Assembly (NCBI GenBank): GCA_024516035.1
Contig: CM044957.1
Coordinates: forward strand, 22,732,570 to 22,796,569
Origin: Bactericera cockerelli
Taxonomy: Eukaryota > Arthropoda > Insecta > Hemiptera > Triozidae
Length of the DNA: 64,000 nucleotides
Reading direction: 5' to 3'
The position numbers were made by a program, and so were the translations under genes. Shown piece after piece: positions 1-11,523 of this stretch (within the stretch, counting starts at the first letter, position 1; each line of letters opens with the position of its first letter). The notes beneath the pieces were generated by a model. The model made no database searches. It saw only the letters and a list, made by a program, of their open reading frames with translations, and was not told the DNA's origin.

Positions 1-70
1 CTATGATTCTGCACTACCCACTAAAATTGTGACATAATAACACAAAGAAAAAGCATTATTATTATTACAA
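1..70 (+). repeat. 3' tail of a tRNA-type SINE (family 3)
   Basis: The first ~70 bases match the 3' end of the SINE copy at about 43450-43517: a cytosine-rich 'ctaccCACTAAAATtGTGA' type stretch, then 'taacacaaag' and an ATT-trinucleotide tail. Only the tail is inside the window; the tRNA-like head would lie upstream. Identification rests on similarity to the other copies in this window (43262-43517, 52209-52506). Confidence 0.5.
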
Positions 71-169
71 TTTATAATGAAAAAATATACACTCTTGTCC
101 TGTTTTTCCTCATATTACTCTCCTTATCTTATAGAAGGAAAGTAATGGAAACATAAAAAAAAACACTGC

Positions 170-866
170 CAATTATGGACACAATACTTCCTCGTGATTG
201 CTTCACATTGTAAACACGTGCCAATTTTGAGATTTTATAGAAAATTACTTGTATCTCCAAAACGGCTCAACCGATTATCTTCAAATTTGTTTTATATGGT
301 AGAATATCGTTTTTTCTACATTCTAAATTCCACAAAAAATTCTGTATCGGCAAGTCGTGGTCCTTATTTTTTTACTTTTTTGTCCAAAATTTCGGATTTT
401 CTTAAATATCAGAGTCAAATTATAATTAATTTAAAAATAAATATAAATAACCTATGTAAAACAATGCATATTCTTACAAAATATCATCGAAATCGGGTGT
501 ACCGTTCACGAGATATAAGCGTTTAAGTAAAAAGTTAGTGGTCAGGCGCATGGTCTCTTTCACCCAGAACCGCTGGTATGAATTCGATGAATTTATAATG
601 GGACCATCTACAGAATGTCTCCTAGATGTGTGCAAAATTTCATCAAAATCGGTCGAGTAGTTTCCGAGATTTGCGCGTTACAAGGAATCGTTTTAACAGA
701 CCGACAGACAGACAGACCGACAGACGGACACAAAACCAAATTTACTCAGTAGGTTATGAAACGTCCAGAAATATGAAAAAAATTGAAATCGGAGCAAAAA
801 AATGTTTTTTTTACAAAAACGAACACAATACTTCCGATTTCTAATATTAGAAATTTCTCGGAAGTA
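170..866 (+). repeat. Non-autonomous repeat family A (ACTTCC...GGAAGT)
   Basis: About 700 bp starting near 'acacaatacttcctcgtg' and ending 'ttctcggaagt'. It carries the polypurine signature of alternating GACAGACAGACCGACAGACGG followed by 'acacaaaaccaaa'. Further pieces occur at 6335-6505, 14096-14390 (inverted), 21922-22860, 22925-23180 (inverted) and 63118-63262. The terminal bases suggest short inverted ends (ACTTCC/GGAAGT). Small open frames inside it recur with the repeat and are not genes. No transposase is visible, so its class is unknown. Confidence 0.6.
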
Positions 867-4145
<3,279 letters not shown>

Positions 4146-4494
4146 TACCAAGCCTTGATCATCGGACTAGTCAACATTACCAAAGCCTAAAATACTTTAT
4201 ACAATAGTAGTATCTACTTAATGTAGTATCTAGTGGAATCAAGTTAGTTACAATTATATTAGAATACCAATATTTCTTGCAAATGGTTGTAAAGTGATGT
4301 TATAACTCACATTCAACTTTATATCCACATGTACTTAATTAATTCCTCATAGGTTCGAATCATGGTGGAAGTAATAAAAAAATCTTCTGTAATATATTAT
4401 ATATTAAATATGATATTTCTTAAATGTTGTTTATAATGTATACATAGTTATTTCATCAAATCACATTTTCAGTTTGCATTTTACTAAAATTTGG

Positions 4495-4500
4495 AATAAA
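4495..4500 (+). terminator. AATAAA poly(A) signal, probable AMPK 3' end
   Basis: Canonical AATAAA 350 bp after the AMPK stop. The hAT-type element begins at 4514, only 14 bp downstream, so the normal downstream cleavage/GU-rich region has been replaced by transposon sequence. Other weaker signals may be used; no transcript data are available. Confidence 0.55.
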
Positions 4501-4589
4501 GTGTATCTTGGACCAGGCGCGGCCGGTGGAAATTTGGTTTGGGGGTGCTGTCAAAATTTTACGAAAAGAAAAACTATGCAACATTTAAT

Positions 4590-4690
4590 ACATGTCTGCA
4601 AGGCCTAGTGGTGAAGTGGTTATGTCAGGGAGAGGGAATTCTAACTAGGGGGTCAATAGTTCAAGTCTCACGTATGGTGATTTTCGAGAA
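4590..4690 (+). repeat. tRNA-like SINE fragment
   Basis: 'gcctagtggtgaagtggtta' resembles a tRNA A box, and about 45 bp later 'agttcaagtctcac' resembles a B box (GGTTCRANNC). No closed acceptor stem is apparent, so it is read as a decayed SINE head rather than a tRNA gene. Confidence 0.35.
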
Positions 4691-5821
4691 TTCAGTTAGA
4701 GTGGTTAAGTATCATAATAAATTAATTTGTTTTAATTTATAAAAATGATTAGCTGACGCAAATATATTATGATGGAAATTTTGGAATAACGTTTATTTTT
4801 CACGACCATTGTAGATTTTTTTTCAACATACATAAGAATAAAAAATGTTCAAAAGAAAGAAAATAAGAATTTATAAAGGACTTACTCTTTACTGATTATT
4901 TGGAGTAGAATCCATTCGCTGGATTTCGAACAAAACTTGTGAATGGCTTTTTCATTAAAGTCAGAATCAAATATGTACCTATGTTTGAAATCATTTTTTT
5001 GTCAAGTAAAAACAAAGAAAACTTATTCTGAATAAGATGTCAACTGAATTAATTTTGTTTTTCCATACCTGCTTTGAAATGTAACTACCTAATTCCTCTG
5101 TGATAAAAAAAAAACAATACTAAAAGTAAAAATATACATTTTTAAGTTTAAAGAGAATGAATCGATAATGCTAATTTAATTTTAATATCCTTTATAAGAA
5201 GTTTCAAACCCAACTTAAATTGATTGCACAAATTTAATCTTAAAATGAATTCAAAATTAAGGATAAAATAAATGTTATAATCTTATAGACCGATATTATG
5301 TTTACAAAACTTTGGGTAAAATAAACTGTTAGGTAAATTCAATGATTAATAAAATTGTTATTTGTTACACTGTACTTTAAATCATTAAATAAATTGTTAT
5401 CGATTATTAATTAATTTTCAAAACAAAAACACGTGAAATTATTAACATAAATTTCGCGGAACGAAAGGGCACGGACCGAGTTAGGCGCAAAGGAGACCTT
5501 GAACTAATTGTTATTGTTAGTTCCGGAAGGAACCAGTAAATTAGTTCAGTGGATGAAGGGGAAGCAGGAGGGCTTCCCCTCTTCCTCCTCTGAACGGAAA
5601 TCTAAAAATAATTCGAATTTTTACCACATCACTCTATTAGCTCTGCAGTCAGTTAGAAATTTTTCAGCGGACATTATTTGCTTCCTTCTCGTCTCCCCCG
5701 AGACTAACCCGCTGTGCGGGTAGGTTTGGCTGCTCCATGCCTTCTCTTTCAATAAGGCATGAGCAGAGAAAAGAGAAATGCTCTACGGAGCGCGGCAGCG
5801 TTCCGCACGGAGAAGCCAAAA

Positions 5822-5919
5822 AGTAAGAAGCGCGTTAGATATAGCTCCGTGAAGTTGGCTCGCCCCTAAAGTAAGAAGCGCGTTAGATATAGCTCCGTGA
5901 AGTTGGCTCGCCCCTAAAA
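5822..5919 (+). repeat. Tandem duplication, ~49-bp unit x2
   Basis: Two adjacent near-identical units beginning 'agtaagaagcgcgttagata' and ending 'ggctcgcccctaa', inside the hAT-type element. The repeat is simple and short; no function is suggested. Confidence 0.8.
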
Positions 5920-6334
5920 CCAATATGAAAGCTTTATTGGTCAAAAGTTTATATTTATGTTCTCTACAATCTCTACAATCAAGCTTGGCTAAGGTTTATC
6001 TAATTATAATTAGATAATTTTTATGAATTTTTGTTCGAAATATGTGTAATGATTTTCATTCACTACAAGCTAGAGAGACATGAAAAAAAATCTTTTCTTT
6101 CCTTTTCGTCTGGGGGTGCTGGAGTTCCGCAGCTCCTTAGCACCGGCCGTCCCTGTCTTGGACTAAAAAGTATTTCAGCGAAATATATACAGGGTGATTA
6201 AAAAAGTAGGTAAATCTGTTAACCACATATATTATAGACCATTTGAAGGGGTGTCAACTCTATAACTAAAGGTGAGAAAATGCTTTCTAACAGAGTGACA
6301 CGTCCCTTGAGTTGAACAAAATATATCGAATATT

Positions 6335-6505
6335 ACTTCCGATAGATTTCTAATGTTAGAAATCGGAAGTATTGTGTTCGTTTTTGTAAAAAAAAAATAT
6401 GTTTTTGCTCCGATTTCAATTTTTTCATATTTCTGGACGTTTCATAACCTCCTGATCAACTTTGCTTTTGTGTCTGTCTTTCGATCTGTTAAATACACTT
6501 GAGAG
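6335..6505 (-). repeat. Fragment of repeat family A nested in the foldback element
   Basis: Contains the family A end 'tttctaatgttagaaatcgg' and the 'ctgatcaactttgcttttgtg' region that parallels the 3' part of the copy at 170-866 in reverse. It splits the left arm of the surrounding foldback element, so it inserted later. Confidence 0.55.
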
Positions 6506-6773
6506 CAGAAAAAGCGAATCAAACTTTTTCCTCCACCAAATCTGCGATATCTTCTAAATTACTATTTCTATCGAGTCGTAAGATATCTCAAAATGTTGTA
6601 AATTTTGTTTTCTACAATTTCATAATTTGATTGTTAAAAAAACCTACCAGAAGCCGTCAAAATTAAATTTTACTACAGGATATCAAAAAAGAAGAAAACC
6701 ATGATTTTTTTATTTTTAACAAAAGACGTAATTACCTGAGAAATCAACAAGATTCATTCATAACAATGGTGAA

Positions 6774-7008
6774 TCAGTATTTTGTGTTGCCTCCCCGAGC
6801 TTGTATCACAGCATGCATTCGATTTGGTATTGAGTGGATCAAAGTAACCACAATTTCTTGGGGCAACCTCTCCCATTCTTCGGTGAGGGTGATCTTGAGC
6901 TCTGCTACAGTCTGGGGAGCCGGTATTCTGCCTCGAACACTTTGTTTGAGTTGCTCCCACAGATTTTCAATCGGATTGAGGTCGGCACTAAGAGTGGGCT
7001 AGTCCAAA
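6774..7008 (-). pseudogene. Tc1-like transposase, C-terminal remnant
   Basis: Read on the minus strand this gives SADLNPIENLWEQLKQ, then RGRIPAPQTVAELK, EEWERLPQEIV and IPNRMHAVIQARGG, and a stop at 6774-6776. The NPIE-LW block with the final catalytic acidic residue is the hallmark of Tc1-family DDE transposases. Just upstream a TAG replaces the usual Trp of the family's D-W-P motif, and the rest of the protein is missing, replaced by inverted-repeat arm. Only ~77 codons remain, so it is a dead fragment. Confidence 0.85.
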
Positions 7009-7433
7009 GTGTCAATATTGTAGAAAACAAAATTTACAACATTTTGAGATATCATACGACTCGATAGAAAGAGTAATTTCGAAGATATCGCAGATTTGGT
7101 GGAGGAAAAAGTTTGATTCGCCTTTTCTGCGAATACTTGTAACCTACTTTTTTAATCGCCCTGTGGCCTAGGTTAGAAGCTGATATTTTAAGATTTGTCA
7201 AATTTATTTATATTTTGTGAATTGAATCTTTTATTTACTTGCACTATTTGTCAAACTTCATTGTTGTAAAATAGATTAATTTTCTTCCCTGTGTAAGGAT
7301 CCAATTATTTGTTATGATGACTATATATATCAACAGATTATTTTGAAATATATTATACTATTTTCAATGAAGTTCATCGTATTTTTACTTAACTGACCAG
7401 CGCTTCTCGAGTGAGGAAATTAATCTTAATATA

Positions 7434-7962
7434 CAGCGTGATTCAAAAATGTATGTAAATCCATCAACCACATATTATGTTTTCTGGACCATTTTATTAG
7501 GGGTCTACTCCATAACAAAAGGCGCGAAAATCCTTTTTAACGGAGTGACACAAACATGAAGTTGAAGAAAATTGAATAATTGTATGAAAATAAAAATTCA
7601 TGTTGTTATAAAACTTTTAGAGAAAAATGTTACCAACAAAAGTTGTTAGAAACTGAATTTACATTCTACAACAGGAAAAAAAATTAAAATTTTATCGGAT
7701 GAATTATGAGATGATTGACTTTAAAAACTTCAAACCGAAGCCATTTTGTTTCGTACATTTGATCAATCTAACTCGAAGAAATAAAAATTTAGATTTTGAC
7801 ATAAATTTTATAACGCAGTTGAGATTTTTAAAATCCATTTACTTTTGAAAGAGTTATGATTTTTTTTAACGGCAAATACAAAATCACATCAGGAAAAAAA
7901 TGTTTCTATTGTCATGGCCTATTACCAATTTTCGTTTGTTACCTTAGAGCTGAAACACCCTG
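7434..7962. mobile_element. Probable decayed Tc1/mariner-like MITE
   Basis: Begins 'acagcgtgattcaaaaatgtatgtaaatccatcaaccacatatt', which parallels the left arm of the element at 6190, and ends 'gaaacaccctgtatgt'. The interior is AT-rich with no coding. Ends are imperfect, so the limits are approximate. Confidence 0.4.
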
Positions 7963-8036
7963 TATGTAACTATTAATACTTATCATGAATCGGTAAACCA
8001 CCAACTGGGTTTTATCAAGGCAGTCTTATCATATTG

Positions 8037-8060
8037 TTTTTTTTTTTTTTTTTTTTTTTG
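8037..8060. repeat. Poly(T) tract
   Basis: Homopolymer run of about 22 T, possibly the reverse-strand poly(A) tail of a retroposed sequence. No retroposon body was recognised next to it. Confidence 0.6.
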
Positions 8061-8299
8061 TCAAATAACTACTTTTATTTGAAAGTTCTAGGAGTTATTG
8101 ATCATGCAATGTGAAGGTTCGAACCTTTCTTTATTATTTGACTAGCTATGAAACTTTAATTGAGAGCTCATCACCAAGTTCCAGATAGGACGGCGGCAGA
8201 TCATTTTGCGTATAAAGTGTAAATGTCCGTCGCAAGCGATGCGACCGACACGACGCGACGCCCCGAAACTAGGTATCCCCTTAAAGCTATTAGATCATT

Positions 8300-8740
8300 A
8301 GTTTTATACTCGGTCTAAATGTGCTTGACCGGCTCGACATTATTGCATAGGCTCTTGATGACAATATGCTCCGAGGCATTGGGCTGTCTTCTTTACAACA
8401 GTGTCGTTGTAACAAAACTAATCCCCGTCTGGTCCTTTGCCTCCGAAGCGCATCTTCCACTCTGTACAAAACTTTTAGAATATAGCAGCTCCCCGCTAGA
8501 TCTCGGTCATCCTTTGTTGTTGTTCTAAAGATTGTAGTACTGGTAAATGTGGTTGCCGAAAGGCAATGTTGTCCTGCTCTGTGGCATGCTACAACTGCCA
8601 GGACCATTGTGGAAATGGTATTCCAGTAATGGACGAAGATGATGAGTACAAAGACAATGACTTATCTCCAGAGTCCAATGTGATAGATGAGGAATCAATA
8701 CTAGCCCTAAGAGGACACGAAAAGAGCAGAGAGTGAGAGT
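8300..8740 (+). pseudogene. Decayed Cys-rich transposon-type ORF (CXC-like)
   Basis: In one + frame, about 8528-8740 reads KDCSTGKCGCRKA, then SCSVACYNCQDHCGNG and a short acidic tail ending at a stop. A C-x-C-x(n)-C cluster like this is common near the end of insect transposable-element or 'uncharacterised' proteins. The stretch upstream (8300-8527) has coding-like composition but is broken by stops and frame changes. It is read as a remnant of an unidentified mobile-element protein; the family name is not certain. Confidence 0.4.
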
Positions 8741-8780
8741 GGATATGTGAAAATGATTCAAAAGATGCGTATTCATTATA

Positions 8781-9644
8781 CAGGGTGGGGCAAAAGTCTG
8801 GAAACCCCTGAATAACTTTCGAATGGCTTCTTCTGTAAAATTTAAATTTTGTAAGGTAAACCGGGCTAATAAGACCTTCTTTTAGAGTGGGGTGGATTTT
8901 TGTTACCGGCCCCCATGTCGGGGCCAGGGGGGCCAACTTCATTTTTTTTAATACGAACCCCCACCTTGCGATACATTTTTGGAAAGGTCTTTAAATAAGA
9001 AATACATTGGTGCAAATTTTATTTTTTAAATATTAAACTGTTTGCAAATGGCGTCCAACTTTGTGTATGCAGTAAAGTCTGGAAACCCCTGAATATCTTT
9101 TGAAAGGGCTTTCTCAGTAAATTTAAAATTGTGCACGGTAAGTCGGGGTAATTAGACCTTTCCAAAAATGTATCGCAAGGTGGGGTTTCATATTAAAAAA
9201 AATGAAGTTGGCCTCCCTGACCCCGGCATGGGGCCGGTAAAAAAAAATCGGTCCCATTCTATTAGAATGGTCTAATTACCAAGGATTACCGTACACAATT
9301 TTAAATTTACTGAGAAAGCCCTTTCGAAAGATATTCAGGGATTTCCAGACTTTACTGCATACACAAAGTTGGACGCCATTTGCAAACAGTTAATATTTAA
9401 AAAATAAAATTTACACCAATGTATTTTTATTTAAAGACCTTTTCAAAAATGTATCGCAAGGTGGGGGTTCGTATTTAAAAAAATGAAGTTGGCCCCCCTG
9501 GCCCCGACATGGGGGCCGGTAACAAAAATCGACCCCACTCTAAAAGAAGGTCTTATTACCCCGGTTTACTGTACAAAATTTTAATTTTACCGAAGAAGCC
9601 ATTCGAAAGTTATTCAGGGGTTTCCAGACTTTTGCCCCACCCTG
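8781..9644. mobile_element. 864-bp nested palindromic foldback element, TA-flanked
   Basis: Left end CAGGGTGGGGCAAAAGTCTG and right end (minus strand) the same, each flanked by TA (8779-8780, 9645-9646) as in Tc1/mariner insertions. The whole unit is a near-perfect inverted repeat centred close to 9212. Each arm and the centre (about 9070-9357) contain diverged versions of the same ~290-bp module: 'gtctggaaacccctgaata...', a 'gtatcgcaaggtggggttc' block and a 'ccccggcatggggccgg' block. A solo short relative lies at 57283-57517. No transposase is present. Confidence 0.85.
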
Positions 9645-9835
9645 TATTTTTCATGCATACATTAAATTTCTTGTATTAAAAATAGGAAGTATTTTATGAT
9701 AATGTGAACATAGCCAGGTATATAATATGTAGGTAGGTTCTTCTATCATAAACAATACTAATTAAATAACAAATATTTACCGATTACCAACTCTAAAAAT
9801 AAAAATAAAAAAAAAAACATCTCAATTCCCTCAGA

Positions 9836-10045
9836 GAACTGTTGGAAGTGGCGTCCACCTTCCTAAATGCAAAGGTTGACCCTCTTCATCATGTTCCGTG
9901 GAATGTTGCGGAAAATTTCAGGCTCTTCTGTCAGGTCATCAAATGCCAACAGGATTCTTGCTACCAGCTCCTCTTGCGTCTCCACTGGGGTTTCGTAAAC
10001 TATGTTTTTCACGTGACCCCAAATGTTCCTGGTGTCTGGGGGTGA
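9836..10045 (-). pseudogene. Mariner-like transposase, C-terminal remnant
   Basis: On the minus strand the translation runs GHVKNIVYETPVETQEELVA, then RILLAFDDLTEEPEIFRNIP, then RRVNLCI-type sequence (here KRVNLCI), a TAG stop and EGGRHFQQF. The block 'VYETPVET.EELVARI' followed by R-x-x-x-CI and a GGRHF motif is the usual C-terminal end of a large group of insect mariner-like transposases. One internal stop and loss of the catalytic core make it dead. Confidence 0.75.
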
Positions 10046-10067
10046 CGGCAAAAAGTTGCCGTCACCC
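10038..10067. repeat. GC-rich hairpin
   Basis: GGGTGACGGCAA and its complement TTGCCGTCACCC face each other across a short A/G loop; a third copy of 'gggtgacggcaa' follows at ~10074. This is a local inverted/direct repeat at the upstream edge of the mariner-like remnant. Confidence 0.7.
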
Positions 10068-10379
10068 GCTAGGGGGTGACGGCAATTTTTCCGCAGGGCT
10101 GGTGGCAATCACTAGCGGATGACACTGAAATGTTTGAAAATACACTGTCAACTTCTCACAGTTGCCACTACTGTGTTATTTTAAATGTGATCTAAAACTT
10201 CAGGCTCTGACGATCCTTTCGGTATTTGTAGGACTTGCGTACCGTAAAGTCTAATCCTGTGGTGAGTGAAATTAAAAACTCTTTGGGTCCTGGGTAACAA
10301 CCTTGAAATTACTATCTGCACGAAATGTGTTAAGATTTTGAACATCAATTTTTGATACTTAACTAGTTCGTTTTCCCAG

Positions 10380-10706
10380 AAAATCACGTGATAAAAAAAT
10401 CGTAAAATTATTTTTTAGCATCCTCGGGGTGGCCGCCAACTTTTATCAAACCTGGTAGTGTCTATGCCAAAATTTGTTCGCACAAATTATGAGTGTTTCA
10501 TGGAGTAAAAAAGTTAAATCGGGTATTTTTTTTTTCCCGTTCTTGATATATCCTGTTCACACACAGACAGACGGACGCACGGACCAATGGCCGAAAACAA
10601 CTTTTTTGGTATCCTGAGGCTATGATTCGTCCAGAAATGTGAAAAACTCGGTAGGTCAAATTTTCGACGAATACAATACTTTCCTTATTATAGGATAAGG
10701 AAAGTA
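10380..10706 (+). repeat. Repeat family B, 3' part
   Basis: Matches the 3' portion of the full copies at 20251-20820 and 32604-33201: 'acggaccaatggccgaaaac', 'ttttggtatcctgaggctat', 'caaattttcgacgaatacaa' and the terminal 'ggataaggaaagta'. The 5' half is missing or diverged. Confidence 0.7.
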
Positions 10707-11337
10707 AATAGGTTCGGTTGATATTTTTTAATTAAAACCTATCGAGTGGGGTTTTGAATGAAAGGTCTCCATGTTTCTCATGCTTCATTGAACATTTATA
10801 ATGCGATAGTTGAATCTATGTGAGGTTTACAGTTCACAGAACCAATAGTAATCTTCTTTTTCAGACGAATACATTTAAAGTCCCGGGACGATGTTTTACG
10901 CTAATAGTCAAAAAACGGACGGGGTACCAAAACGGGCTCTTTTTTCCGACCTTGTATCTCGGAAAGGGTTAACAATACGGAAAAACTTTGTAGAAGCAAA
11001 GTTGTTGTTTATTTAGTTGCCTTTAATTTTTAATTGTATATTTTTTATGTAGGGCGTACTCTTTTTGAGGAATTAGTGCAAAAGTGAAAATAGCCAAAAA
11101 AGGGACGGTTTTAGGCGCTTCCCTCCGTTAGCTCACCTGGGATTCATTGAGACTTATAGCTCGAAGGTCCCCGAAGTACCACTTTCAAATTTCTGAAGTC
11201 AATTCTACCTCCCCTTTCCACACACTCTAGAATCGAGTTTTCCCTGGATTATAAGTTTTGGCCGTTCTTACCTTAATTTCTCAATATTTTGTCAATTTCG
11301 GAATTGTTATCCACTCTCTACAAATATGAATCCACAG

Positions 11338-11523
11338 GGATGTGTATCAAAACCCGGAAGAAGGACGGGGAGAAGGTGTTCATCAACTTGTGCCACACCA
11401 AAGAAATGCCCGCTCCCCGGGACATTTCGGAGAGTGAGCTGATGCGCATTCTGGAGTCTGAGGAGCCTAGCTCCTACAAGATAGCCATGAGCCTAGCAGA
11501 TGCCCACATAGAAGCTGACAAGG
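11338..11523 (+). CDS. PIH1D1: PIH1D1 first visible exon
   Basis: Encodes the start of the PIH1 fold. The exon start after 'tccacag' is inferred from family alignment (GMCIKT) and a plausible pyrimidine tract; an alternative is that the open frame continues a little upstream, but the track start there is a TTG, not ATG. It ends AAG-G|GTAAGT in phase 1. Its last ~44 bases are the seed of the 64-bp repeat that follows. Confidence 0.8.

Larger units (their letters stand above)
4514..6155. mobile_element. hAT-superfamily non-autonomous element (1642 bp)
   Basis: Bounded by a perfect 8-bp direct repeat TCTTGGAC (4506-4513 and 6156-6163). Its ends are inverted: CAGGCGCGGCCGGTG on the left, and CAGGGACGGCCGGTG when the right end is read on the minus strand. 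An 8-bp duplication and CAG-starting GC-rich termini are diagnostic of hAT transposons. No long transposase frame is present; the interior is AT-rich, with GC-rich islands near 5460-5920 and a tandem duplication at 5822-5919. It probably also carries a tRNA-like SINE fragment near 4590-4690. Confidence 0.8.
6190..7163. mobile_element. Tc1/mariner-like foldback element with transposase tail
   Basis: Left end CAGGGTGATTAAAAAAGTAG and right end (minus strand) CAGGGCGATTAAAAAAGTAG are inverted repeats. The arms continue inward: about 6490-6625 is mirrored by about 7012-7140. The left arm is interrupted near 6335-6505 by a piece of repeat family A. Between the arms lies the C-terminal part of a Tc1-like transposase (6774-7008, minus). 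The right flank is TG, not TA, so the target duplication has decayed. Related short copies lie at 35157-35456 and probably 7434-7962. Confidence 0.7.

Noticed and set aside
8290..8942. Minus-strand frames of 83-117 codons near 8.3-8.9 kb
   Set aside because: They are antisense to a better Cys-rich plus-strand remnant and run into the foldback element; composition and overlap argue against real genes.
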